64,000 nucleotides of DNA from Paenibacillus paridis (GTDB lineage Bacteria > Bacillota > Bacilli > Paenibacillales > Paenibacillaceae). The stretch spans positions 1 to 64,000 of the forward strand of contig NZ_VCIX01000078.1 of the NCBI RefSeq assembly GCF_006345825.1. The letters run 5' to 3'. Position 1 is the stretch's first letter. The number at the start of each line of letters is the position of its first letter. The translations under genes and the position numbers were made by a program. The notes below the pieces were generated by a model that did not search any database, was not told the DNA's origin, and saw only the letters and a list, made by a program, of their open reading frames with translations. Below, piece after piece: positions 25,815 to 35,431 of this stretch.

Positions 25815-27702
25815 GGCCTGAGCCTCCTCCCATTAACAGCACCTTAGGAAGGGTAATCACTACTTCTGTAAAATGCCCTTCGCTGCTATATACCTTTAGT
25901 CCGTATCGCTCTCCATAATACAGCCGAATACGTTGATGGACGTTGCGCAACCCAATGCCGAACGTTTGCTTCCTATTAATCATTTCCGTCGTCGATGGCC
26001 CATTGCCGCTCTCATCGCTACGAATCATTTCATTTAACCGATTCAGCCGCTCAGCTTCAATGCCTCTGCCATTATCCCTAAGCGAGATGATGATCCCATC
26101 GTCCTCCTTCTCGGAAACATCAATTCGGATGCCGCTCTGGCTCGCTTCCATCCCCATCCATGCATGCTTGACCGCATTTTCAATGATCGGTTGCAAAGAC
26201 ATTTTCAGCACTTCAATCTCCATCAGCCTTGGTGGAATGTTGAGCTCCAGCTGAATAGGCTCGTCAAAACGGATATTCATGACCGCAATATAATTTTGAA
26301 TATGGCGAATCTCATCCTGCAAGCTGACATACTCGCCCGACCATTTGAAGTTGTAGCGCATCATTCCGCCAAGCGAAGTAAGCGAATCCGAAATGGTCCG
26401 CTGGTTTTCCATCTCCGCCAACATCTTAATATTCTCAAGCGTGTTGTAGAGGAAATGAGAGTCGATTTGGCTGTGCAAGGTGCGAAGCTCGGCTTCCTTT
26501 GTCAACGCCTGCTTCTTCACTCCCTGCGCAATCAATTCATTAATGGTATGAATCAATTTATTAAAATGATGGGCCAGCTCCCCGACTTCGCCACCCCCGC
26601 CTAGCGGGAGGCCTGTCGGCATCTCTCCCCTTCGGACCTTCTTCATCGCTTCCGTCAAACGGCTCAGGTTTTTGAGAATAAAAGCATTCATCAGGTAAGT
26701 AATGACCGACAACAGCCCGATCAGAATAAGGTTAACGGCAATAATTTGTTTTTCTGCTTTGGAAATATGCTCGCTAACCGCCTGCAAGGAGACCACATTC
26801 AATAGCTCGGCATTCGCTTGCTCCAGAGGCGCAGATATAAGCAGGTACGGATGCTGATCGACCATAAACCTTTTTTCGGCAATCCCATGTTTGTTCATTT
26901 CCGCAAACTCATTCAAGATCGCTTCGCGCAGCTCCGGGTCCCTGCCAACAAAAGGCTGATTCTCATCGAAAAAAATAGTACCGTTGCCATCCGATAGCAT
27001 CATTTGCGAGCCCTCATCCTTTACACTCGCAAACGCCTTAGGCGAGAACTGCTTGAGCAGCATTTCCACTTGAATGACACCGATTCGCGTGCTCCCGGAT
27101 TGAATCGCCCGTACAAGCGAAACCTTTGGCAGCTGGTCCGTCCCCTCTGTCACGTTCCGGTGTAAAATATCGGGGTCCTGGTCTTTGAACAGCCACAGCT
27201 CCTGATCTCCCAGCCTGTCCAGTTCGGCATACCAAGGCTCTTTCTGAATCCGTCGTTCGTGGAAAATAATCGGCCAAATTTCCGAGATATGAACATTATT
27301 GGCAAATAAGCGCAAATGAATAATGTTGGGGTTATTGGTTTGAATATTAATCATATCCGTCAGCGGGCCCCGGTAAAGATCAAGCAGCTCCTCCACCGGC
27401 AGATCTGCCTTCACCGACACATACTCCAATATTTCCGGCTTCGAGACGGTGAGCTGGGCAGCAAGCTCCATCGCTTCAATCTGGTTCACGATATTCACTT
27501 TTTCCATCTCAAGCGAATATTGCCCTTGCTTCAGGGTATCGTTGATATAGCTGTCCCTGATCTGGCTGAACAGATAATTCGATACCCCTATGCTTGGGAT
27601 CAAGAGAATAACGATATATGCCGCGACCAACCGGCTCTGCATCGACCTGCGACCGAGCCAGGTTGCCGCCGATTGAACAAATGATTTTAGCTTTCTGCCC
27701 AT
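25786..27702 (-). CDS. YesM-type sensor histidine kinase
   Basis: 638 residues. Membrane helices at about 25-45 and 320-342 flank an extracellular Cache-like sensor. HAMP is followed by the kinase box LHSQIDSHFLYNTLENIK with His416 (SHF instead of the common PHF) and a HATPase domain ending TFGIGLRNVHQRIRLYYG. The upstream ribosome-binding site is weak (AGGA next to the ATG), so the start is less certain. It lies 131 bp after the binding-protein gene and probably reports sugar availability to the overlapping regulator. Confidence 0.88.
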   Translation of the reverse strand: MGRKLKSFVQSAATWLGRRSMQSRLVAAYIVILLIPSIGVSNYLFSQIRDSYINDTLKQGQYSLEMEKVNIVNQIEAMELAAQLTVSKPEILEYVSVKADLPVEELLDLYRGPLTDMINIQTNNPNIIHLRLFANNVHISEIWPIIFHERRIQKEPWYAELDRLGDQELWLFKDQDPDILHRNVTEGTDQLPKVSLVRAIQSGSTRIGVIQVEMLLKQFSPKAFASVKDEGSQMMLSDGNGTIFFDENQPFVGRDPELREAILNEFAEMNKHGIAEKRFMVDQHPYLLISAPLEQANAELLNVVSLQAVSEHISKAEKQIIAVNLILIGLLSVITYLMNAFILKNLSRLTEAMKKVRRGEMPTGLPLGGGGEVGELAHHFNKLIHTINELIAQGVKKQALTKEAELRTLHSQIDSHFLYNTLENIKMLAEMENQRTISDSLTSLGGMMRYNFKWSGEYVSLQDEIRHIQNYIAVMNIRFDEPIQLELNIPPRLMEIEVLKMSLQPIIENAVKHAWMGMEASQSGIRIDVSEKEDDGIIISLRDNGRGIEAERLNRLNEMIRSDESGNGPSTTEMINRKQTFGIGLRNVHQRIRLYYGERYGLKVYSSEGHFTEVVITLPKVLLMGGGSGHDEVVNRRR

Positions 27703-27833
27703 TCCTGCTCACGTCCGCCCTAAATATAATTGACTGTTATGACTCTCTCATGCGGCAAAAAGCACCCCAGACCGTTTCCGGATCTAGAGCACCTTCGCTT
27801 TGGGCCTTCCTCCAATAAGGAGCTGTAACCCGA

Positions 27834-29501
27834 CTATTTCGTAGCTTCTTCTAGCTTAGCCACGTTAACTTCATACTGCTTCTGCTTGAATGTCTGAACC
27901 TTGCTGAAGCCTAATGCTTCGCGCTTAGCCAGATGCTCATCCCAGAGCTTATCAAATTCGGCATCGGATTTGGCAAGCAGCAGCTTTGGAAGCACTTTGC
28001 CAAACTCTTGGCCTATCTTCGTATTCATAATGCCTTCTTCCGAAGTGCCCGTAGGGTTTAGCTGATCAAATTCAGACAAGCTAACCGATTTGCCGCGCGT
28101 CCAATCTTCAAGCTGCTTGAACGGCTCCACCGCTGGCGGCGACCAAATTGGCGTAAGGTTTGTGTCCATCATCATCCAGAACGTATGGGAGGCGCCGAGC
28201 TGCTTGTCAAATGCACCGCGATCGGAATTAAGCAAATCAAGTGCTTCTGGAAGGAATTGGTCCTTGCCATCGATGTTATCCCACGTCACGCCTTGTTTGC
28301 CGAAGAACGTGTCATGCTGCCCTTCTTCAGAGATCATGTAATCTAGGAAACGAATCGCACGCGCTTTGTCTTTTACGTTTTTGGAAATCAGCGTTACCGT
28401 CCAGCCTGAAATCGATGGCCCAGCCAGTGTAGGCTGATCTAAATTAGCGTTGGCAGGTCCATCTACAGCAATGTAAATGGAGTTAGGATCATTGGCGTAC
28501 AGAGCATTTTGCTGGTTGGCAAGATCGGATCTGGCGTACAGCATCGCAAAGTAACGGCCCTGCGCGATTTTCTCTTCCATTTGTGGACGCTTGTCAATAA
28601 AGATATCCTTCGATAGAAGCCCGTTTTCATTGGCTTGACGCATCGTTTTGAGCCATTTCACATACTCAGGATCGGTGTCGCGGTCATACAATTGTCCATC
28701 CTTCGCATAAGGAATAGCCAGGAAGTTCTGGATGTAGTGCTGCAGGGATGCGTTGCCCGTGTCGCTGAAATCGTACATGCCAAGCGGAATCAATGGCTGT
28801 CCGTTAACGTCCGGATACATTTTTTTGGCATCCTCCAGCGCTTTCAAGAAGCCTTCCGGCGTACGCATATCTGGTTTTCCAAGCGCTTCATACATATCCT
28901 TGCGCACTAGGAAGGTTTGGGTCGATACGATATTGTCCCCAAACTTCTCATAGTCCTTCGGAGAAGAGGACGAGTTCGGATAGCCGTATACATTGCCGTC
29001 CTCCTGCTTGTACCAAGAAAGCTTGGCAGGGTCCGTTACTTTGTAGAAATAAGGATCGTATTGGTCAGCGAGCTCGTTGAGCGGAAGCACAAGGCCGCCT
29101 TCGATCATTTTCTTAACCGCTTCCTCGTACCAGCCCAGCGTAATAAAGTCCGGCAGGCTGCCCGAAGCGATCATCGTATTCATTTTCTCTGCTTCGTTAC
29201 CAGCAGGAACGATGAAATTTACGTTAACGCCGGTTTTTTCGGTAATATATTTGGAGGTAGCGTCAACGCCCCATTTGTTCGGAAACCACGAAAAATTGAT
29301 ATACCAGTCGAAGGTAATCGGGCTTTTGTCCACTTCCCAGCCCTTATCGTCCTGCGTCAGCTTTACATCCTCAGCGGGAGCCTTGCCTGTCTCATTGTTG
29401 CTATTCTTGCTGTTGCCGCCCGAGGAGCAAGCGGTCGTAATCACCATAACCGCAGCGATCATGAGCATCAACAGGTTCTTGACCTTTGGTTTCTTGTTCA
29501 T
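27834..29501 (-). CDS. Extracellular sugar-binding lipoprotein (LplA-like)
   Basis: About 555 residues. ATG 29501 gives MNKKPKVKNLLMLMIAAVMVITTACSSGG, a lipoprotein signal with lipobox TTAC and Cys26. The frame is open to 29600, but those codons precede an AGAAGGGG ribosome-binding site and are not part of the protein. The rest is a family 1 solute-binding fold. It is the third gene of the second ABC operon; in the first locus the binding protein comes first. The substrate is unknown. Confidence 0.92.
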   Translation of the reverse strand: MNKKPKVKNLLMLMIAAVMVITTACSSGGNSKNSNNETGKAPAEDVKLTQDDKGWEVDKSPITFDWYINFSWFPNKWGVDATSKYITEKTGVNVNFIVPAGNEAEKMNTMIASGSLPDFITLGWYEEAVKKMIEGGLVLPLNELADQYDPYFYKVTDPAKLSWYKQEDGNVYGYPNSSSSPKDYEKFGDNIVSTQTFLVRKDMYEALGKPDMRTPEGFLKALEDAKKMYPDVNGQPLIPLGMYDFSDTGNASLQHYIQNFLAIPYAKDGQLYDRDTDPEYVKWLKTMRQANENGLLSKDIFIDKRPQMEEKIAQGRYFAMLYARSDLANQQNALYANDPNSIYIAVDGPANANLDQPTLAGPSISGWTVTLISKNVKDKARAIRFLDYMISEEGQHDTFFGKQGVTWDNIDGKDQFLPEALDLLNSDRGAFDKQLGASHTFWMMMDTNLTPIWSPPAVEPFKQLEDWTRGKSVSLSEFDQLNPTGTSEEGIMNTKIGQEFGKVLPKLLLAKSDAEFDKLWDEHLAKREALGFSKVQTFKQKQYEVNVAKLEEATK

Positions 29502-29580
29502 GTTTGTAATCCCCTTCTCTGTATGAATGATTATATATGCAATCTTCCGCTCGATAAAGGGCAGAAGGAAATGCCGCCAT

Positions 29581-30468
29581 CTAGCCTTTAATCGAACCAA
29601 TCATCATGCCTTTGACAAAATACTTCTGTAAGAACGGATAAGCAAGCACAATTGGCAGTGTTGTGACGACCATCGTTGCCAGCTTAATCGACTGTGTCGT
29701 TACCGATTTGCCGATGCCACCCGGGATAGCCGCGAGCATCTGGCTGGAGCTGGACTGCGCAACCACGCGATACAAATACGTCTGGACCGGCTGCAAATCC
29801 ATATTGTTCATATAGATCACGCCTGCAAAATAATCATTCCATTGGTATACGCCGTGGAACAACGCAATCGTAGCGATGACCGGCATCGACACCGGTAGGA
29901 TGACCTTAATGAAGATCAGCCAGTCATTGGCCCCGTCAATCCGCGCTGCTTCCTCCAGCCCGTCCGGAATATCCCGGAAGAAGGTCATGAAGATGATTAG
30001 ATCGAAGAAGCTAAACATCGCCGGAATAATGTAGACTAGGAAATTATCGAGCAAGTGCAGATCCTTCATAAGCAGATAGGTCGGAATGAGTCCGCCTCCG
30101 AAGAACAACGTTACCGTACCGAAGAGAATATAGATTTTGCCGCCAATCAGCCCTCTGCGGGAGAAGGCATAAGCAACCATCGCCGTGAAAAAGACGTGAA
30201 GCACCGTACCCAGCAGCGTCTTGGCAACCGTAATGCCCATCGCGGTCATAATGCCGCTGCTTTGAAACACCGCATCGAAGCTCTCGAAGCTGAATACCCG
30301 CGGCCACCAATAAATGCCGCCGCGCATGCCGTCTTGCCCCTCATTAAATGCATTTACGAGCACGTACCATATGGGGTAAAGCGTTGCAAAGCAAATGGCC
30401 AACATGCCAAAATTATTGAAGAGATCGAAAAGCGCTTCTCCTTTTGTTTTCCGTTTAATGCTAAACAA
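29581..30468 (-). CDS. Sugar ABC transporter permease (LplC/YtcP type)
   Basis: A 295-residue permease. The loop DGLEEAARIDGANDWLIFIKVILPVS and the end PFLQKYFVKGMMIGSIKG mark the LplC family. It starts at TTG 30468, preceded by GGAGG. It pairs with the permease 18 bp upstream. No ATPase gene is linked, as in the first locus. Confidence 0.92.
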   Translation of the reverse strand: MFSIKRKTKGEALFDLFNNFGMLAICFATLYPIWYVLVNAFNEGQDGMRGGIYWWPRVFSFESFDAVFQSSGIMTAMGITVAKTLLGTVLHVFFTAMVAYAFSRRGLIGGKIYILFGTVTLFFGGGLIPTYLLMKDLHLLDNFLVYIIPAMFSFFDLIIFMTFFRDIPDGLEEAARIDGANDWLIFIKVILPVSMPVIATIALFHGVYQWNDYFAGVIYMNNMDLQPVQTYLYRVVAQSSSSQMLAAIPGGIGKSVTTQSIKLATMVVTTLPIVLAYPFLQKYFVKGMMIGSIKG

Positions 30469-30486
30469 TTTTCGCCGCCTCCGTTT

Positions 30487-31455
30487 CTAGAAAAGTGAAG
30501 TGTCGTTCATTTTTTTCGTCACCCGGTTTGCAATCAAGAGCAGGATAAGCGCAATAACGGATTTGAACAATCCTACTGCTGTGGAGTAAGAGTACCGTCC
30601 CTGCTGCATCCCTGTCTGATAAACATAAATATCGATGACATTGCTTGCGCTTTCGTTAAGCGAGTTGCGCAGCACGAGAATTTGGTCAAAGTTGGAGTTG
30701 AGCACGCCGCTCACCGCAAGAATAAACAGAATTGAAATCGTCGATTTAATGCTCGGCAAGGTGACATACCACATTTTCTGAAAGCGGCCTGCTCCATCAA
30801 TGGTAGCCGCCTCGTACATTTCCGGCGATACGCTGGCGATCGCTGCCAGATAGATAATAGCCGACCAGCCAAGCTCCTTCCAAATATCCGAGGTAATAAT
30901 GATGCTCCAGAAATAGCTAGGCTCCGCGAGATACGAAATCGGTTCCTTAATGAATTTCATAGCGAGCAATAGATTGTTAATTACCCCAACGTCCGCCAGC
31001 CAAGTGGTCAAAATGCCGCCTAGGATGACCCAAGACAAGAAGTGAGGCAAATACGAAATCGTCTGAATCGCTTTCTTAAAGCCCACTGAGCGAACCTCGT
31101 TGAGAAACAAGGCGAAAATAATCGGCAGCGGAAATCCGATAGCCAGCTTAATGAGACTGATGCCAAGCGTATTCCGCATAACGTCCATGAAGCTATCATC
31201 CTGGAAAAACTCCTTAAAGTGCATGAAGCCTACCCAAGGCGCTTCGCTTATCGACTTAACGATGTTAAATTCTTTAAAAGCAATGATGACGCCATACATG
31301 GGTACGTAGTTGAAAATAATCATCCATACGACGCCAAGCAGCGCCATAATCTGAATATGACGTTGGCTGTACAATTTTCTGAGCCATTTGCTTCTCGCTG
31401 CCTTCGCATCCGCGGCAGACAGGGAAGTCGGTGCCGAATTGAGCTGTGTTTTCAA
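30487..31455 (-). CDS. Sugar ABC transporter permease (LplB/YteP type)
   Basis: About 322 residues. The frame is open from ATG 31470, but GGAGGT lies inside that stretch, seven bases before TTG 31455. I therefore place the start at the TTG (MKTQLNSAPTSL). Six helices and the loop PEMYEAATIDGAGRFQKMWYVTLPS identify the LplB family. It is the first gene of the second sugar operon. No clear promoter hexamers were found in the 260 bp upstream. Confidence 0.9.
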   Translation of the reverse strand: MKTQLNSAPTSLSAADAKAARSKWLRKLYSQRHIQIMALLGVVWMIIFNYVPMYGVIIAFKEFNIVKSISEAPWVGFMHFKEFFQDDSFMDVMRNTLGISLIKLAIGFPLPIIFALFLNEVRSVGFKKAIQTISYLPHFLSWVILGGILTTWLADVGVINNLLLAMKFIKEPISYLAEPSYFWSIIITSDIWKELGWSAIIYLAAIASVSPEMYEAATIDGAGRFQKMWYVTLPSIKSTISILFILAVSGVLNSNFDQILVLRNSLNESASNVIDIYVYQTGMQQGRYSYSTAVGLFKSVIALILLLIANRVTKKMNDTSLF

Positions 31456-31620
31456 AAATATGACCTCCATGCTGATGTAAATCTAATGGGTAACGAATGT
31501 AAGCCTTTGCAACTTTTATATCCTAATTGTAGTTCGTTATTCCCACCCACGTAAGGCTTGAGATTTCGTATTCGGGTCGCCATTTTTCGGTTTTAGGCGT
31601 TTCCTGTCGGTTTTGGGCAC

Positions 31621-31656
31621 AAAAAAGTGGTGGATGCCAAATCCTGCATCCACCAC
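31621..31656 (-). terminator. Rho-independent terminator
   Basis: GTGGTGGATGC (31627-31637) pairs with GCATCCACCAC (31646-31656). On the minus strand it is followed by six T residues, so it ends the gene at 31728-32255. Confidence 0.85.
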
Positions 31657-31727
31657 ATCTATGTCACTTTTTCTTTTATTCCGCTACGGAGCCTACATCC
31701 GAAAGCAGGCTCCCTTGTCTCCGTTTC

Positions 31728-32255
31728 TTACGTAATCGGCCCTTCAATCGCCTTGCTCAGTTTTAAGAGGAATTCCGCCTTATTCAATTCATTATTTTGG
31801 ATAAAAACTCGGTAGTCTCCATCTTCCGGAATGACAATATCGACGCTGCCCGTGCCCGATTCAATCGTTTCGCTGTATATCTCGTCCGTGGAAACGGACA
31901 TGATGCCAATCTCAAGCTCTTGCTCCCTAACGCTTTCCACAGTCAACGTAAAGGTTTCCCCCTGGGTCCATGGAATAATTCCGAAATTATTGCTTCTCAT
32001 CGGAGCCATCCAAATCGATAAGTTCTTGCCGTCGTTTGTCTCTATGCTGCCCGACATATTCACTTGGCTCTCCAGGGTTTTCGCATACTCCTCTGTTACG
32101 ATTTCGGATTGTGCTTGATCGTTCGTTTGTTGCTTAGATCCCTTAATGACATATACGGCGCCTACTCCGATTGCTGCAACAAGTATGAAACATAAAATAA
32201 AGAAACCTTTTTTCTTTCCCGTGGAGCTTAATAAGGCATCTCTGCGAGAATTCAT
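31728..32255 (-). CDS. Single-pass membrane protein of unknown function
   Basis: 175 residues. A basic N-terminus and one membrane helix (about 18-40, FFILCFILVAAIGVGAVYVI) anchor an extracellular domain of mostly beta-strands (GETFTLTVESVREQELEIGIM, GTGSVDIVIPEDGDYRVFIQNN), which resembles small beta-sandwich domains such as the bacterial pre-peptidase C-terminal type. The ribosome-binding site (GGAAAG) is weak. It stands alone between the second sugar locus and the iron genes and has its own terminator. I do not recognise a named family. Confidence 0.7.
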   Translation of the reverse strand: MNSRRDALLSSTGKKKGFFILCFILVAAIGVGAVYVIKGSKQQTNDQAQSEIVTEEYAKTLESQVNMSGSIETNDGKNLSIWMAPMRSNNFGIIPWTQGETFTLTVESVREQELEIGIMSVSTDEIYSETIESGTGSVDIVIPEDGDYRVFIQNNELNKAEFLLKLSKAIEGPIT

Positions 32256-32451
32256 CGTCTTCTTTCCACCACCCTATTGGATTGCTTTACTGCTTGTCTC
32301 TTTGTTATCCACGTTAACAAATAGCTGTGGACTGCAGTTATCTAAAGTTGTATTTTATAATCGGCCACAATAATTGTCAAGTGTTGGAAATTAAGAGAAA
32401 GTATAGGCGATCGTTTATTTTGTTGCATGGTTCGTTTAACAAAACAAACGC

Positions 32452-32494
32452 AAAAAATGCAGAGCCATGGAGGTCCCCCTCCTATGCCCTGCAT
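32452..32494 (-). terminator. Rho-independent terminator of the ferredoxin-NADP reductase gene
   Basis: ATGCAG pairs with CTGCAT and CATGGAGG with CTCCTATG. A run of six T residues follows on the minus strand. Confidence 0.75.
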
Positions 32495-32514
32495 CTGAAT
32501 TACGTTGTAGCCGC

Positions 32515-33558
32515 CTATTCCTCTTCATCCACTACGCCAAGCGCCTTGTTCTTTTCTTTAAAACGAGCATTATGGGATGATACATACGCCATTCTTGGCG
32601 CTTCTGGGTCCATAAACAGCTTTGCGCTGTTAACCGCAAGTGCCGCGTCCGTAAATGCCCCGGCAATGAGCGTGATCTTGCTGTCATAATGCGCGAAGTC
32701 TCCGGCAGCAAAAATCCCTGGCAGGTTAGACTCCAGCTTCGCATTCACATACACATTCCAGTCATCCATGCTAAGACCCCACTCTTTAATGCCGCTAAAG
32801 TCGGATTTGAGCCCATGGTTAACAATAACCGCATCCACCGTTAGCTGCTCCGAATGACCGGTCTCCAAATGCGTCACCGTTACGCGGTCAATCGTCTCGC
32901 CATTCCCGCTGTACAGTTGGCTAACCTCGCAGGTCGTCCGTACGTCTACGGAGGATTCTTTCATTTTGACAATATTTTTCTCATGTCCGCCGAATTGATC
33001 CCGACGATGCACAACCGTTACCTTCGCCGCAATCGGCTCCAGCTCATTCGCCCAGTCCACCGCAGAGTTCCCCCCGCCTGAGATGAGCACATGCTTCCCG
33101 CGGAACGGCTCAAGCTCCTGAACCGTATAATGCAGATTAGTAACTTCATACCGCTCTGCACCTTCAAGCTCCAGCTTCGCCATTTTCAAAATGCCGCGTC
33201 CGATAGCCAAAATGACCGTACGAGTCCAGTGCTTCCCGCCGCTAACGGTCTCCAGCAAATAGGTACCGTCTTCCAGCTTCTCTAGGTTGCTGACCTGCTC
33301 CCCTAGCAAAATCGTTGGATCAAACGTTTTCGCTTGCTGTTCCAGTTGAGTAATCAGCTTCTCGCACAGCGTCGGCGTCACACCTCCGACATCCCAAATC
33401 ATTTTCTCCGGATAAATGAGCATGCGCCCGCCTAGGCTTTCATTCGCATCGATCAGCTTGGTCTTCAAATCCCTCATCCCGCTATAGAAAGCAGCATACA
33501 TTCCTGCCGGTCCGCCGCCAATAATCGTTACATCATATAATTGCAGTTGTTCTGTCAA
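32515..33558 (-). CDS. Ferredoxin/flavodoxin-NADP reductase (YumC/YcgT type)
   Basis: A 347-residue thioredoxin-reductase-like flavoprotein without the redox-active CxxC. FAD motif [14 protein letters not shown] (14-27), NADPH motif [13 protein letters not shown] (about 162) and the FAD end motif [12 protein letters not shown] are present. It supplies electrons to ferredoxin or flavodoxin, and in iron-starved cells probably to siderophore reduction. TTG 33558 has AGGAGGA upstream. A Fur box (33590-33608) covers the promoter, which resembles the iron-regulated B. subtilis YcgT more than the constitutive YumC. Confidence 0.9.
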   Translation of the reverse strand: MTEQLQLYDVTIIGGGPAGMYAAFYSGMRDLKTKLIDANESLGGRMLIYPEKMIWDVGGVTPTLCEKLITQLEQQAKTFDPTILLGEQVSNLEKLEDGTYLLETVSGGKHWTRTVILAIGRGILKMAKLELEGAERYEVTNLHYTVQELEPFRGKHVLISGGGNSAVDWANELEPIAAKVTVVHRRDQFGGHEKNIVKMKESSVDVRTTCEVSQLYSGNGETIDRVTVTHLETGHSEQLTVDAVIVNHGLKSDFSGIKEWGLSMDDWNVYVNAKLESNLPGIFAAGDFAHYDSKITLIAGAFTDAALAVNSAKLFMDPEAPRMAYVSSHNARFKEKNKALGVVDEEE

Positions 33559-33589
33559 CGTTATTCCTCCTGCTCCAGTTCGTTCATTT

Positions 33590-33608
33590 GATATTGATTA
33601 TCAATTTC
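33590..33608 (-). promoter_or_regulatory. Fur box of the ferredoxin-NADP reductase gene
   Basis: GATATTGATTATCAATTTC matches 16 of 19 positions of the classic Fur box (GATAATGATTATCATTATC). Confidence 0.8.
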
Positions 33609-33675
33609 ATTGTAAGCTTAGCCTCTTTTTAATAGCAATGGACAAAACGCTTCAATTTTTTGCACAAATCTTACT

Positions 33676-35295
33676 TTAGGCCAGTGCCTGCAAAATATCA
33701 TCGATCTTCTTGGCATTCGAAATGACGCCATAGTTCATCCATGTCATAAAATCAACCTCATAGACATGCCCACCCTGTACGGCCGGGAGGGCCGACCAAA
33801 CTGGATGCTGAAGGAGCGTTCTCTCCGCTCCCGCTGCCTGGCTGTGCCATTTGTCGAACGTAATGAATAAATGATCTGCCGTCAGCGCAGACAGCTCTTC
33901 CAACGTAAAGGTTTTCATTCTTGCCTGATTCTCCTCTTCGGCAGCTTCATTCATCTGATAGGGGCTGAGTCCAAGATCTCCGTAAAGAACGGCTGTCGCG
34001 AATCCACGTCCCCTATCTGTATACTGATAAACGTTATCCGCTGAAATACGCAAGAAAGCTACCGTTTCTCGCTTCCTGCTGCGTCCCAGCTTCTCGCGGG
34101 CCGCCCTCGCCTTCGCCTCATAACCCGCAATCACTTCTTCTGCCCGCTCCGAACGGCCAAAATAATCCCCAACGATCCGCAGCAGAGTCCGCCAATTGTG
34201 GCCCATCTCCTTAAGGATATGCGTCTGTGAAATTTCCTGACATTGCCGATATTCCGTATCACAATACCGGTCCAGCAGCATGATGCAATCCGGGCTATAT
34301 GAGGCGAGGGGCGTAAAATCTCCATTGGACTCATCAAAAGTAGGGATGTGGTCCAGTGCTAGATAATCTTGTTTTCCCCAGACAGCATGAGAATATTGAA
34401 CAACTGGCGTAATATTAAGCGCAACCATGTAATCCTCAAGAAACGGAGCAATCACTCGGGGCTGGCCGCGATGGCTGCTGCGATACTGCCCCGGCGTAAT
34501 GCCAACGAATTGTTTAAATCGCCTATTAAAATAATATTCATTTGTGTAGCCAGTATACTGAGCAACAGCAGAGAGGTTGTCCTCACTGCCCGCCAACCAT
34601 TTTTTCGCTTGTTCTATGCGTATGCGGTTTAAATACTGCAGCGGAACCAGCCCTGTGGCATCCTTAAAGAGACGAGTATACTTCCAGCGATCGGTACTCG
34701 CAATTGCAGCAAGCTCTCCCACAGTCAGCGCGTCACGATAATGCTCATGGATGTGTTTTATAGACAACGTTATTCCCTGCCTATCAAGCAGTTCCGGTGA
34801 ATTGCCGATCGCTGCCGATTCATGATTTTGACTCAAAATGAGCAGCAGCAATTCCTGAAAACGGACATAACGGTAAAAAAGCTGCAGTTCCTCTACAGGA
34901 TGGCTGTATGCGAGCAGATCCTCGAGAAGTTCCAGTACTCTTGCAAATGGCGTGCAAGCCAGCACCGTCCGATCAGGAATAATAGTAGCAGCAGCTGGCG
35001 CAAGCCCTACTTGTAATCTGAATTCAAGCAGATAATAAGAGCAGCCATAACCATCCGGCTCAATCTGGGCTTCCATTCCCGGGTGAAGAAGATAACATTT
35101 GCCTTGGATGAAAGCAAGCTGTTCCTCCTTCATCCGTATCATTCCTCTACCATTAGTCATAATCAATAGTGTAAAGCATGCCTTGTCTCCATGACTTCTC
35201 TCAGCATCGCTAACCGCACGGATAAACTCTGCTGCTTGCAAAAGGTAGAACGTAGTTGGCGCAGTCTGTGAAGAGCCTCTAGCTTGCAAATCCAT
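33676..35295 (-). CDS. Btr-like AraC regulator with a siderophore-binding domain
   Basis: 539 residues: an N-terminal cupin-like region (about 10-160), an AraC double helix-turn-helix (about 175-275, ending FKQFVGITPGQYRSSHR), and a FecB-type substrate-binding domain (about 280-539). No signal peptide or lipobox lies between them, so this is a wholly cytoplasmic sensor like B. subtilis Btr, which activates a siderophore transporter when it binds its ligand. Its binding domain shares EDY-VAL--TPVVQY and WGKQDYL with the neighbouring lipoprotein, so both should recognise the same compound. A Fur box lies upstream (35319-35337). Confidence 0.88.
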   Translation of the reverse strand: MDLQARGSSQTAPTTFYLLQAAEFIRAVSDAERSHGDKACFTLLIMTNGRGMIRMKEEQLAFIQGKCYLLHPGMEAQIEPDGYGCSYYLLEFRLQVGLAPAAATIIPDRTVLACTPFARVLELLEDLLAYSHPVEELQLFYRYVRFQELLLLILSQNHESAAIGNSPELLDRQGITLSIKHIHEHYRDALTVGELAAIASTDRWKYTRLFKDATGLVPLQYLNRIRIEQAKKWLAGSEDNLSAVAQYTGYTNEYYFNRRFKQFVGITPGQYRSSHRGQPRVIAPFLEDYMVALNITPVVQYSHAVWGKQDYLALDHIPTFDESNGDFTPLASYSPDCIMLLDRYCDTEYRQCQEISQTHILKEMGHNWRTLLRIVGDYFGRSERAEEVIAGYEAKARAAREKLGRSRKRETVAFLRISADNVYQYTDRGRGFATAVLYGDLGLSPYQMNEAAEEENQARMKTFTLEELSALTADHLFITFDKWHSQAAGAERTLLQHPVWSALPAVQGGHVYEVDFMTWMNYGVISNAKKIDDILQALA

Positions 35296-35318
35296 ATATT
35301 TAACCCCATTCTAAAAAT

Positions 35319-35337
35319 GAGAATGATTATCACTTTT
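35319..35337 (-). promoter_or_regulatory. Fur box of the Btr-like gene
   Basis: GAGAATGATTATCACTTTT matches 15 of 19 positions of the classic Fur box and lies about 24 bp upstream of the start codon. Confidence 0.75.
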
Positions 35338-35348
35338 AGTGTAACGTA

Positions 35349-35390
35349 AATAGGGCTGCTCTTCAACCTTCGTTGAAGAGCAGCCCTATT
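35349..35390 (-). terminator. Perfect 19-bp hairpin terminator between the lipoprotein and Btr-like genes
   Basis: Arms 35349-35367 and 35372-35390 are exactly complementary around a 4-nt loop. The T tail is weak (TATTTACG). It ends or attenuates the lipoprotein transcript just before the Fur box of the next gene. Confidence 0.75.
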
Positions 35391-35431
35391 CGAACATTCA
35401 ACGGCTATTCTCGATACCAGCTGCCCTTTTT

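Noticed and set aside
27703..27833. Terminator between the second sugar-binding protein gene and the kinase gene
   Set aside because: The apparent hairpin pairs poorly and lacks a T run.
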